From contig CAKTGF010000002.1 of assembly GCA_934561395.1 (NCBI GenBank), positions 124,001 through 188,000 on the forward strand: a stretch of 64,000 nucleotides of DNA. The letters run 5' to 3'. Position 1 is the stretch's first letter; the number at the start of each line of letters is the position of its first letter. Below the pieces are notes generated by a model. The model worked only from the letters and a program-made list of their open reading frames with translations. It had not been told where the DNA came from and did not search any database. A program made the translations under genes and the position numbers. Origin of the DNA: an uncultured Eubacterium sp. (GTDB lineage Bacteria > Bacillota > Clostridia > Oscillospirales > Acutalibacteraceae). Positions 1 to 7,294 of this stretch are shown here, one piece after another.

Positions 1-444
1 TTGTATGACGAAAAGCCCACCAACAGTTTTTTGTTCTCAATTGTTACAAATCATTATGCCGTTGAAAATGCCGTTAACGAGGGCAAGGTTATCGAGGCTC
101 AAAGAAAAGTTATTACCCAAGCTGCAGAGCAGGGCCCATGCGTAATTGTGGGCAGGCGTGCGGACAAAATTTTAAGCGATAACGAAAACCTTGTAAGCGT
201 GTTTATCAGCGCAAGCATGCAGGACAGAATCAAAAAATGCCTTAAGGCTGACGAGTTCAACGAGAAGAGTGCAAAGCGCTTTATTGAAAGCAAGGACAGA
301 GAGCGTGCTTCTTACTATAACTATTTCAGCAACGGCTCCTGGGGCGACGCAGATAATTATGCAATGTGCTTTTCAACCTCAAAAATGCCAAAGGAAAAGA
401 TAGTTGACATCATTGCCGACTATGTAACCGAAAAATTTGCATAA
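1..444 (+). CDS. Cytidylate kinase-like family protein (5' truncated)
   Basis: The reading frame is open from the first base, so the N-terminus with the P-loop lies outside the window; 147 residues remain. The remaining part carries the lid and C-terminal signatures of the cytidylate-kinase-like family: a CVIVGRRADKIL stretch (residues about 47-58) followed by an F-I-S-A sequence, a K-R-F-I-E-S-K-D-R-E-R-A-S-Y-Y-N-Y-F segment typical of the dimer/lid region, and a short final helix. Family members phosphorylate a nucleoside monophosphate or are uncharacterised kinases. A strong hairpin terminator follows at once. The assignment rests on motif recall; the exact substrate is not known. Confidence 0.7.
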   Translation: MYDEKPTNSFLFSIVTNHYAVENAVNEGKVIEAQRKVITQAAEQGPCVIVGRRADKILSDNENLVSVFISASMQDRIKKCLKADEFNEKSAKRFIESKDRERASYYNYFSNGSWGDADNYAMCFSTSKMPKEKIVDIIADYVTEKFA

Positions 445-468
445 ACGCAATATTCTAAGCAGTGAAGC

Positions 469-510
469 AGCCGATTGAGCACCGTATAAAAGGTGCTCAA
501 TCGGCTGTTT
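469..510 (+). terminator. Rho-independent terminator after the kinase-like gene
   Basis: A perfect 15-bp inverted repeat (469-483 with 492-506) with an 8-nt loop is followed by GTTTCTGTTT. It sits between the converging kinase-like gene and sfsA. Confidence 0.8.
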
Positions 511-514
511 CTGT

Positions 515-1195
515 TTATATATCCGTAGGTACGGTTTTGTCGATAATCATTTCATCCGGGGTAACAATACAGTCAGTTGCCAAAATTTCAATTCCCGCTT
601 TTTGGGCCTTTTTCAGTGCACTTGCAAAGGCAGGGTCTGTGGCGGCGTTGGGCTTAAACACTGTGCAGCCCTTCATTTGAACAACAAAAAGTATTACTGC
701 CCTGTATCCCTCATTTTTTGCACAAATAAGTTCGTTGATATGCTTTGTGCCACGGGTGGTGGGGGCGTCGGGGAACATGGCGATTTTATTGCTTTCAAGG
801 GTAACGCCCTTTACCTCAACAAATGCTTTTTCGTTTTTTGATTCTATGTAAAAATCAAAGCGTGAATTGTTATATTTGGTTTCGGGTCTGACAAGGGTGG
901 GGGCTTTAATCAGCTTGCCGGCAGCCAGCCATTCCAGCGCCGCTTTGTTAGGGGCTTGGGAATCCATATTAATTAAAATATCGCCCTTTTCAACGCATAC
1001 CAAATCATACTGAGTTTTTCGGTTGGGGTTATTGCTTTTTTCAAGATAAACCGCAGCACCGGGGGTTAAAAGCTCCTTGCACCTGCCGGTATTTTTTACA
1101 TGCACAATCTCGTCTGCGCCGTTAACTTTGCAATGTGCAATAAATCTGTTTGGCCTGCTGACAAATTGCGCTTTAATGATACTTTCATATTTCAT
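515..1195 (-). CDS. sfsA: SfsA family DNA/RNA nuclease-like protein
   Basis: 226 residues, the usual length of the SfsA family. Recognisable family blocks are a FVSRPNRFIAHC start, H-V-K-N-T-G-R-C-K-E-L-L near residue 33, the central NMDSQAPN, and the nuclease-like RFDFYIE...FVEVKGVTLE core where the conserved D and E-x-K form a PD-(D/E)xK-like site. SfsA was named for sugar fermentation stimulation in E. coli and its fold suggests a nuclease; its physiological role is unclear. It converges on the upstream terminator and is divergent from the substrate-binding lipoprotein gene. Confidence 0.93.
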   Translation of the reverse strand: MKYESIIKAQFVSRPNRFIAHCKVNGADEIVHVKNTGRCKELLTPGAAVYLEKSNNPNRKTQYDLVCVEKGDILINMDSQAPNKAALEWLAAGKLIKAPTLVRPETKYNNSRFDFYIESKNEKAFVEVKGVTLESNKIAMFPDAPTTRGTKHINELICAKNEGYRAVILFVVQMKGCTVFKPNAATDPAFASALKKAQKAGIEILATDCIVTPDEMIIDKTVPTDI

Positions 1196-1238
1196 AGGTA
1201 TAATTTAGTGCAAAAAATCGGCGGTGTCAATATATTTC

Positions 1239-1267
1239 TTGACTTTGCAGTGATAATAATATAAAAT
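1239..1267 (+). promoter_or_regulatory. Sigma-A promoter for the substrate-binding lipoprotein gene
   Basis: TTGACT (1239-1244), a 17-nt spacer and TAAAAT (1262-1267), followed by a strong AAGGAGG site before the ATG at 1299. Confidence 0.7.
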
Positions 1268-1298
1268 TAATATGGTTTCTCATAAGGAGGGTTTTGTT

Positions 1299-2153
1299 AT
1301 GAAAACGACAAAAAAGGCACTTGCGCTTATTTTATCACTAATTATGATTGCCGCTTGCTTTGCAGGCTGCTCAAATAGCAGTGAGGAAAAGTATTCCGAC
1401 TCTGTTTTGATTATCGGCTATACAGACAGTGTTGAGCCGTTTCTTACCGTTGATGAAAACGGCAAGGCAACAGGCTTTGAGGCAGATGTTTTTGAGGCAA
1501 TCTTTAACGATGTTAAGGGCGATTTGAAAAGCTATGTTTTTGAAAAAGTTGAGCCCGGCTATGAGCTTGAAAAAAGCGGCGGCTTTACAGATTCAACCGG
1601 TAAGGAATACAGCGCAGGCTTGTTGCTTGGCGCAGTTTCAAAAAATAACGGAACCTTTAATGAGGATTATTCCTTCACAGAGCCGTTAATTACCAACCGT
1701 GTTATTGCGGTTACGGCAAACGGAAGCGATGTTAAAAGCTTTTCGGACCTTGCAGGCAAAAACGCAATTGTCGTTGGCGACACTGCAAAAACCGCTTTTG
1801 AATCACAAAGTCAAATTTCCTCCTCATGCTCTGATGTCAGTGAGGAAAGTGATGCCAAGGCTGCTCTTAAAGAGCTTGACAACGGCAATGCTGATGTTGT
1901 GATTATTGACGAGTTTACATACATGCCCCTTAACCTTGGGGACAGCTACACCGTTCTTTCAGGGGAACTTGATTCAATTGAATATGTTTTTGCCTGTGCA
2001 AAGAACAGCGGCTGGAAAACCTCACTTAACGAGGCTATCCGTGAAATGAAGAGCGAAAGCTACGGCAACGGCGATGAGTTCACACCGCTTGTTGAAAAAT
2101 ATTTCGGCTACAACGCTTCAAGCTTTGATTACGAAACCGACAGCGACCAGTAA
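1299..2153 (+). CDS. Amino-acid ABC transporter substrate-binding lipoprotein (orphan)
   Basis: 284 residues from the ATG at 1299, chosen because AAGGAGG lies 7-8 nt before it; an upstream in-frame ATG at 1272 has no such site. The N-terminus is a lipoprotein signal (KTTKKALALILSLIMIAACF then AGC), so the protein should be anchored outside the membrane through that Cys. The mature part matches the family 3 solute-binding fold: a VGTDxxxxPF-like IGYTDSVEPFLTVDENGKATGFEADVF opening split over two lines of motif, and a FSDLAGKNAIVVGD hinge block. Family members bind polar amino acids for ABC import. No permease or ATPase gene is adjacent, so partners must be elsewhere or the protein has another role. 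Ligand not predictable. Confidence 0.85.
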   Translation: MKTTKKALALILSLIMIAACFAGCSNSSEEKYSDSVLIIGYTDSVEPFLTVDENGKATGFEADVFEAIFNDVKGDLKSYVFEKVEPGYELEKSGGFTDSTGKEYSAGLLLGAVSKNNGTFNEDYSFTEPLITNRVIAVTANGSDVKSFSDLAGKNAIVVGDTAKTAFESQSQISSSCSDVSEESDAKAALKELDNGNADVVIIDEFTYMPLNLGDSYTVLSGELDSIEYVFACAKNSGWKTSLNEAIREMKSESYGNGDEFTPLVEKYFGYNASSFDYETDSDQ

Positions 2154-2161
2154 TTAAATAA

Positions 2162-2262
2162 CAGGGAATGAGGCTCTCCCTTGGCAGTGTGCCAAAACCG
2201 CTTAATAAATGATTTAAGCTGATGACTTCTGTGTTTTTCACGGGGGTCGTCGGCTTTTTTGT
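2162..2262 (+). promoter_or_regulatory. Fluoride riboswitch (crcB motif) with terminator platform
   Basis: The segment carries the conserved core of the fluoride aptamer: GGGAATGAGGC closed by TCTCCC, then AACCGCTT...AAGC and GATGACTTCT. The GAGG of the first loop (2170-2173) can pair with CTTC (2226-2229) as the defining pseudoknot. A perfect 6-bp hairpin (TTGGCA/TGCCAA, 2181-2195) is inserted between the two parts. GCTGATGAC (2218-2226) is also the left arm of a terminator, so fluoride-stabilised folding would block termination. It lies directly upstream of a CLC-F type antiporter gene, which fits its known role. Confidence 0.85.
2218..2261 (+). terminator. Regulated terminator of the fluoride riboswitch
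   Basis: GCTGATGAC (2218-2226) pairs over 9 bp, with G-U pairs, with GTCGTCGGC (2246-2254), followed by TTTTTT. The left arm overlaps the aptamer pseudoknot strand, giving a mutually exclusive on/off switch. Confidence 0.8.
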
Positions 2263-2280
2263 GTTATGAGGAGTATTATA

Positions 2281-3489
2281 ATGAAAAAAATCATTAAAAA
2301 ATATGTAAATGTGATTATCCTTTCTATTATATCTGCCGCCTTGGGCGGTGTTGTAGGTGCACTTGATGCGTTTTTCGGCAGGGTTCTGCTGGGTATTACC
2401 GATTTTAGGCAGGAGCATTATGCTTTTTTAATTCCGCTTTTAGCTCTTGGTGGAATCGTTACGGTTTTTCTTTACAGCCGATTTGGCAGGGGCAGCGAAA
2501 AGGGAATGGCGCTGGTGCTTGACTGTGCCAACGGCAGTGAAAATGAAATACCTGCCGTGCTTATACCCTTAATAACAGTGACCACCTGGCTCACACACCT
2601 TGTGGGCGGTAGTGCCGGCAGAGAGGGTGTTGCGGTTCAAATCGGCGGTGCGTTTTTTTACCAAGCAGGCAAAAGAATAAAAATTGAAAACGCAAGGCAA
2701 ATTTTGGTTATCGCAGGTATGGCAGCAGGTTTTTCGGGGCTGTTTCAAACACCTCTTGCCGCTACATTATTTGCCCTTGAGGTTTCCGTTTCGGGGAAAA
2801 TAAAATACAAGGCGTTTCTGCCGGCTCTTTCGGCAGCCCTTTCCGCTTATGGGGTATCAAGGCTTTGCGGCTTGGAAAAATTTGCCGTTGCGGTTAATGG
2901 AGATATTGCCTTGAACACGGTTGCGGCTTTAAAAGCAGTTGTGTTAGGGGCTATATTCGGCATTATCGGGGGCTGTTTTGCTTGGCTGTTGAAAAAATCA
3001 AAGATGTTTTTTGGGGGAAAAATCAAAAACGCCTTTTTGCGTGCTGTGGTTATAGGCGTTCCCTTATCCGTTACGCTTCTGGTGATGTTTAAGGGCAGGT
3101 ATGCAGGCTTGGGAACAAATCTTATCTCCGGGGTGTTCGGCTCCCAACAAATTTTTGTTTTTGATTTTGCACTTAAAATATTATTTACTGTTCTTACCCT
3201 TTCCGCAGGCTTTCAGGGCGGCGAGGTTACGCCCCTGTTTTCAATTGGGGCTACCCTTGGGGCGGTGCTGGCACCGATTTTCGGCCTGCCTGCACAGCTT
3301 TGCGGAGCAATGGGGTATGCCGCAGTGTTCGGCGGTGCAACCAACACATTTTTTGCACCTGTTTTAATCGGGTGCGAGGTTTTCGGGTATGATACTCTGC
3401 CGTTTATGTTCATTGCCTGTGGAGTGGGTTATGTGTTTAACGGCGGCCAATGCATTTACTCCTCGCAAATGGCCATAAAGCATATATAA
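2281..3489 (+). CDS. CLC-F type fluoride/proton antiporter
   Basis: 402 residues from ATG 2281, preceded by GAGGAG at 7-nt spacing. It is a polytopic CLC-family protein. The motifs are those of the fluoride clade rather than chloride channels: GGSAGREGVAVQIGG (GREGV in place of GREGP), AGLGTNLISGVFG in place of the canonical selectivity motif, and GGEVTPLFSIGATLG. Known CLC-F proteins export F- in exchange for H+ and protect cells from fluoride. The upstream fluoride riboswitch independently supports this reading. It probably forms a monocistronic unit; rlmB has its own promoter after it. Confidence 0.9.
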   Translation: MKKIIKKYVNVIILSIISAALGGVVGALDAFFGRVLLGITDFRQEHYAFLIPLLALGGIVTVFLYSRFGRGSEKGMALVLDCANGSENEIPAVLIPLITVTTWLTHLVGGSAGREGVAVQIGGAFFYQAGKRIKIENARQILVIAGMAAGFSGLFQTPLAATLFALEVSVSGKIKYKAFLPALSAALSAYGVSRLCGLEKFAVAVNGDIALNTVAALKAVVLGAIFGIIGGCFAWLLKKSKMFFGGKIKNAFLRAVVIGVPLSVTLLVMFKGRYAGLGTNLISGVFGSQQIFVFDFALKILFTVLTLSAGFQGGEVTPLFSIGATLGAVLAPIFGLPAQLCGAMGYAAVFGGATNTFFAPVLIGCEVFGYDTLPFMFIACGVGYVFNGGQCIYSSQMAIKHI

Positions 3490-3493
3490 GATG

Positions 3494-3522
3494 TTGTATA
3501 TTTTATAGAAAAATGATATAAT
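3494..3522 (+). promoter_or_regulatory. Promoter of rlmB
   Basis: TTGTAT (3494-3499), 17-nt spacer, TATAAT (3517-3522), with GGGAG before the ATG at 3553. Confidence 0.6.
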
Positions 3523-3552
3523 CAAAATAATTAATTACATTGGGAGTAACCT

Positions 3553-4311
3553 ATGAAAAATCAAAACCAGCAGACAAACGATAATTTGGTAATCGGCAGA
3601 AACGCCGTGTTAGAACTTATTAAAAGCGACAGAGAAATAGAAAATGTGCTTGTTGCCAAGGGCGAACGAGAAGGTTCGGTTAACAAAATACTTGCTCTTT
3701 GTAAGGAAAAGCATATTGTGGTTAAGAATGTTGACAGAAAAAAGCTTGATTTTTTAAGCGCCGGGGGCAATCATCAAGGCATTGTTGCAAATGTGCCTGC
3801 CCACGAGTATTCAACTGTTGATGAAATTTTGGCTTGTGCCCGGGAAAAAGGGGAGGCGCCCTTTTTAATCATTTGCGATGAAATTGAGGACAGCCACAAC
3901 CTTGGTGCAATTATCCGTACTGCGGAGGCCTGCGGCGTTCACGGAATTATTATTCCCAAGCGCAGAAATGTGGGGCTTAATTTTATTGTTGCCAAAACCT
4001 CCTGCGGCGCATTGGAATATGTAAAGGTTGCAAGGGTTACAAACCTTGCCTCCACCATTGAGGAACTTAAAAAGAAAAATATTTGGGTTTATGCCGCAGA
4101 TATGGACGGCCAGCGCTGGGATAAAACCGATTACAGCGGCGGCGTTGCGCTTGTTGTGGGCAACGAGGGCAGCGGCGTAGGCAGGCTTATTAAGGAAAAA
4201 TGTGATGTTACGGTTTCGTTGCCAATGCTTGGCAAGGTTAATTCACTTAATGCATCTGTAGCGGCAAGCGTTATTATGTATGAGATTGCAAGGCAAAGGC
4301 TTGACAAATAA
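3553..4311 (+). CDS. rlmB: 23S rRNA 2'-O-ribose methyltransferase RlmB/TrmH family
   Basis: 252 residues, typical SpoU/TrmH enzyme. An N-terminal substrate-binding domain starts with the characteristic IGRNAVLELIKS; the C-terminal SPOUT knot contains the three family motifs: DSHNLGAIIRTAEACG (motif 1, with the catalytic Asn/Arg), LVVGNEGSGVG (motif 2) and LPMLGKVNSLNASVAASV (motif 3). RlmB methylates G2251 in the P-loop of 23S rRNA using S-adenosylmethionine. The next gene begins 17 nt downstream, so the two are likely co-transcribed. Confidence 0.92.
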   Translation: MKNQNQQTNDNLVIGRNAVLELIKSDREIENVLVAKGEREGSVNKILALCKEKHIVVKNVDRKKLDFLSAGGNHQGIVANVPAHEYSTVDEILACAREKGEAPFLIICDEIEDSHNLGAIIRTAEACGVHGIIIPKRRNVGLNFIVAKTSCGALEYVKVARVTNLASTIEELKKKNIWVYAADMDGQRWDKTDYSGGVALVVGNEGSGVGRLIKEKCDVTVSLPMLGKVNSLNASVAASVIMYEIARQRLDK

Positions 4312-4328
4312 GATTCGGTGAGTATTAA

Positions 4329-6800
4329 ATGAGTGAGAATTTATCAATTGATGAAATAATCAAACGAGCTGAAAAAATTAAACATGAGGCTGAGGAGCAA
4401 CTGAAAAGTGCGGAAAAAAGCCTTGATGAAAAAGCAAAAAACGCCATTGAAGAAGTTGTTGTTGACGAAAACAAGGTGGTTGAGCGCATATCACAAAGGT
4501 ATGATTCCGCAAAGCAAAGCGATGATGAGGATGTTAAGGAATACACCCCCAAAAAGAAAAGCAAATCCGCCTTTAAAACAAAAATACTTGAGCTTAATAA
4601 TGAGGATAAGGTAAAGACGGCTGCGCCCGATAAGGATTTTAAAACACGAAAAATAGACATTAAGGGCGATGGCGACGACAGCGATATGAAAATCGTTGAC
4701 CTTAAGAAAACAGGCAACCAGAGTGAGGCTAAAAAAGCAAGACACAACCCCTTTAAGCGTGAAAGGGCGGGGAACATGGAGCAAACCAAGCCCGTTGCTT
4801 TTGTTTCAAAGCCTGAAAGGGTTGAAAAAAGCGACCTTGAAACCATACCAACAATTGTTGCAAGGGAACAGGTTTTTGATGATGACAACGGCAGCTATGA
4901 CGAGGAAATCGGCGTTCAGATAACCTTTGACGGTTTTGACGACATTATGGAGTCCGTGCCCACCATTGATGAGGATGTGGCAGAGCAGATTTTGGAGCAG
5001 CGCCGCCAGGAAAAGGTTGGCAAATTCAGGCTGTTCGGCCCTGATGAAACCGATAAGGAGCTTGGCAACAACAGCAATATTAAAGAGGATTATGTCAGCA
5101 AGGGGGAAAGGGAGCACTTTATTTCAAGTCTGCTTTCAAAGCGCAAGGCAGTGCAAACAAGGCTTATTATTACCCTGGCGTTGGGCTTGCCGCTGCTGTT
5201 TTTAACAATGTTTACCAACAGCGTTTATTTCCCTGCGTTTCTTGCGCCGCCGAGCATGTCATATTTTATTACCGCCTTTGTTCTTTATTTTGTGATTATG
5301 GCGGTTAACATAAATGTTATAATCCACGGCTTTAAGGTTAAAAAAGGCGTTAACAGCGATTTTCCCATTGCGTTAACCTCGGTGTTGATTTTGGCGCACA
5401 CCGGCTTTATGATTTTTAACGAGGATTTGTGGTATGAAAATCATTTGCTGCTGGTATCCGTTGGCGTGCTGGCGCTGTTTATGTCGCAATTGGGCAAGCG
5501 TGAAATGATGCAGCGGATTATCGACAACTTTGATTTTATAACAACCGACGGCAACTGTTATACCGTTGAAAACATTACAAATAATGTTGACGCCGAAATT
5601 ATTTGCAGGGGGTTTATTGAGGGAAGTCCGCTGATAAAAACAAGCGTAAAAACAGATTTTACAACAAACTTTCTTGAAATTGAGTGTAAATCAGAGCCTG
5701 CGGATAAAATTTCCGCAACAATTTACAGTGTAATGCTGGTTGCAAATATTATTTTGTTTGTTGCCATGTTCTTTATAAACGGCGTTGAAACAGCTGTAAA
5801 TATGGCGTTGTGCGGCTTGTGCGTTTCGCTGCCTACGGCGTCGCTTTTGGTCAGCAATATGGTGCTTAACGATGTTTCGTCAACCCTTGACAGATACGGC
5901 TCAAGGGTGTGCGGCTACGAGGGCGCAATGATGGCTGACAGCGGCAATGTTATGGTTATGGAGGCTGCCGACCTTTTTGGAAAACACAGCTGCGATATTC
6001 ACGGCATTAAAACCTTTTATGATGCAAAAATTGACGACGCGATTATCCAGGCGGCTGCGGTAATTATTCAAACCAACAGCCCCCTTGCCCATGCTTTTGA
6101 TGATGTTATAATCGGCAAGCAATCAATTTTGCCCAAGGTTGAGGATGTAACCTATGAGGACAAAATGGGCACCTCTGCATGGATTTACCGCCGCAAGGTG
6201 CTGGTGGGCAACCGTGATTTACTTAATCGCCACGGTGTTGCCGTTCCCCCCGAAAGCTTTGAGGCTAAATACACGGTTAAGGGCAGAAAGGCACTTTATC
6301 TTGCAGTGGGCGGAAGAATTGTTGCTATGTTTGTTGTGTCATACAGTGCGGACAGCGACCTTAAGCGCCAACTTAAAAAGCTTGAAAAAAGCGGCATTAC
6401 CATTATAGTTAAAAGCTGCGACCCATATATTAATGAGGAAAGCATATCCGACCTTTTCGGTTTGCCCAAGGGCTTTATAAGGGTAATGAATTACTCTGCT
6501 GCAAGGGTTTATGACAAATATTCAAACCAAACCGTTGAAAAATCCCCGGCTTATGTGGTGCATAACGGCACTGCACTGGGCTTTGTGTCGGCAATGCACG
6601 GGGCGGAGGTTATTATAAGTACACGGAAAATGGTGTCGTTTTTGGTATTCTTCGGTTCAATACTGGGCTTTGGCGTTGTTGCACTGCTTTCGGCAATGGG
6701 TGCCTTTGCACAGCTAACCGCCTTCAGTATAATTGCGTTTCAGCTTGTCTGGGCGGGCTTTACGGTTATTATTTCAAAACTTAAGGGTATCGGCTTTTAG
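4329..6800 (+). CDS. Pseudo-P-type ATPase membrane protein with long charged N-terminus
   Basis: 823 residues. Residues 1-270 are highly charged (Lys/Glu/Asp rich) with coiled-coil-like heptads near the start and are presumably cytoplasmic. About eight hydrophobic segments follow: four near 275-390, two near 465-515, two at the C-terminus. Between the third and fourth pair the layout matches P1-type ATPases: CGLCVSLPTASLL resembles a CPC...PTA membrane motif, TNSPLAHAFDDVI resembles the SSHPLAKAI motif of the nucleotide-binding domain, VLVGNRDLLNRHGV matches its VGN block, and ALYLAVGGRIVAMF the P-domain return. The phosphorylation loop DKTGT is replaced by MEAADLFG (about residues 544-551) and the TGD loop by KSCDP, so it should not be an active pump. 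Probably a sensor, scaffold or regulatory protein; function unknown. Confidence 0.72.
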   Translation: MSENLSIDEIIKRAEKIKHEAEEQLKSAEKSLDEKAKNAIEEVVVDENKVVERISQRYDSAKQSDDEDVKEYTPKKKSKSAFKTKILELNNEDKVKTAAPDKDFKTRKIDIKGDGDDSDMKIVDLKKTGNQSEAKKARHNPFKRERAGNMEQTKPVAFVSKPERVEKSDLETIPTIVAREQVFDDDNGSYDEEIGVQITFDGFDDIMESVPTIDEDVAEQILEQRRQEKVGKFRLFGPDETDKELGNNSNIKEDYVSKGEREHFISSLLSKRKAVQTRLIITLALGLPLLFLTMFTNSVYFPAFLAPPSMSYFITAFVLYFVIMAVNINVIIHGFKVKKGVNSDFPIALTSVLILAHTGFMIFNEDLWYENHLLLVSVGVLALFMSQLGKREMMQRIIDNFDFITTDGNCYTVENITNNVDAEIICRGFIEGSPLIKTSVKTDFTTNFLEIECKSEPADKISATIYSVMLVANIILFVAMFFINGVETAVNMALCGLCVSLPTASLLVSNMVLNDVSSTLDRYGSRVCGYEGAMMADSGNVMVMEAADLFGKHSCDIHGIKTFYDAKIDDAIIQAAAVIIQTNSPLAHAFDDVIIGKQSILPKVEDVTYEDKMGTSAWIYRRKVLVGNRDLLNRHGVAVPPESFEAKYTVKGRKALYLAVGGRIVAMFVVSYSADSDLKRQLKKLEKSGITIIVKSCDPYINEESISDLFGLPKGFIRVMNYSAARVYDKYSNQTVEKSPAYVVHNGTALGFVSAMHGAEVIISTRKMVSFLVFFGSILGFGVVALLSAMGAFAQLTAFSIIAFQLVWAGFTVIISKLKGIGF

Positions 6801-6831
6801 CGTGATTGTGATAATTAAATTACAGCATAAA

Positions 6832-6866
6832 AACATTCTCTAAATTTTTTGGAGAATGTTTTTTAA
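6832..6866 (+). terminator. Terminator after the pseudo-ATPase gene
   Basis: AACATTCTC (6832-6840) pairs with GAGAATGTT (6852-6860), followed by TTTT. Confidence 0.8.
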
Positions 6867-6874
6867 CTTTTCTA

Positions 6875-6902
6875 TTGACAAATGAATATTATGTGGTATA
6901 AT
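6875..6902 (+). promoter_or_regulatory. Promoter of the metal-efflux operon
   Basis: Consensus TTGACA (6875-6880), 16-nt spacer, TATAAT (6897-6902). An ArsR-type operator follows immediately downstream. Confidence 0.8.
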
Positions 6903-6914
6903 CAAATTAACAAG

Positions 6915-6928
6915 TGAACAATTATTCA
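6915..6928 (+). promoter_or_regulatory. Putative ArsR/CzrA-type operator 1
   Basis: TGAACAATTATTCA is an imperfect palindrome with TGAA/TTCA half-sites placed about 12 nt after the -10 box, the usual position for a metal-released ArsR-family repressor. Further TGAA half-sites follow up to 6951. Confidence 0.6.
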
Positions 6929-6982
6929 TATATCGAATTGAACATTTGAATGATTATTAATATGTTTTAGGAGAATACATTT

Positions 6983-7201
6983 ATGAAAAAGACATACAAA
7001 ATTGATGTGGATTGCGCTAACTGTGCAAACAAGATGGAGGATGCAGCCAACTACACCGAGGGTGTAAAATCAGCAGTTGTTAATTTTATGATGCTTAAAA
7101 TGATTGTTGAATTTGAAGAGGGTGCAGATGAGAAAAAGGTTATGAAGCAGGTTCTTAAAAACTGCCGCAAGGTTGAGGACGATTGCGAAATCTTTTTCTA
7201 A
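6983..7201 (+). CDS. Stand-alone heavy-metal-associated (HMA) domain protein
   Basis: 72 residues forming a single HMA ferredoxin-like domain. The metal-binding loop is VDCANCANKME with Cys11 and Cys14 in a CxxC arrangement. Such domains either sit at the N-terminus of P1B ATPases or act as free metallochaperones. The ATPase gene downstream lacks an N-terminal HMA domain, so this small protein likely supplies it in trans. An acidic C-terminal end (VEDDCEIFF) contains one more Cys. It is first in the HMA-ATPase-ArsR unit. Confidence 0.88.
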   Translation: MKKTYKIDVDCANCANKMEDAANYTEGVKSAVVNFMMLKMIVEFEEGADEKKVMKQVLKNCRKVEDDCEIFF

Positions 7202-7252
7202 AAGCTAAAAACAACCTATGCACCTTGATAAAAGGTGCATAAAAAACAGCGA

Positions 7253-7276
7253 ATATATGAACGGTTGCTCATATAT
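7253..7276 (+). promoter_or_regulatory. Putative ArsR/CzrA-type operator 2
   Basis: Perfect 8-bp palindrome ATATATGA (7253-7260) and TCATATAT (7269-7276) around an 8-nt centre, closely resembling CadC/CzrA operators, placed just upstream of the ATPase ribosome site. It suggests a second, internal level of metal control. Confidence 0.65.
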
Positions 7277-7294
7277 TTTGAATAGGAGTAGATT

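Noticed and set aside
7217..7241. Hairpin TATGCACCTT/AAGGTGCATA between HMA and ATPase genes
   Set aside because: Followed by A not T on the plus strand, so not a terminator for this operon; at most a processing hairpin.
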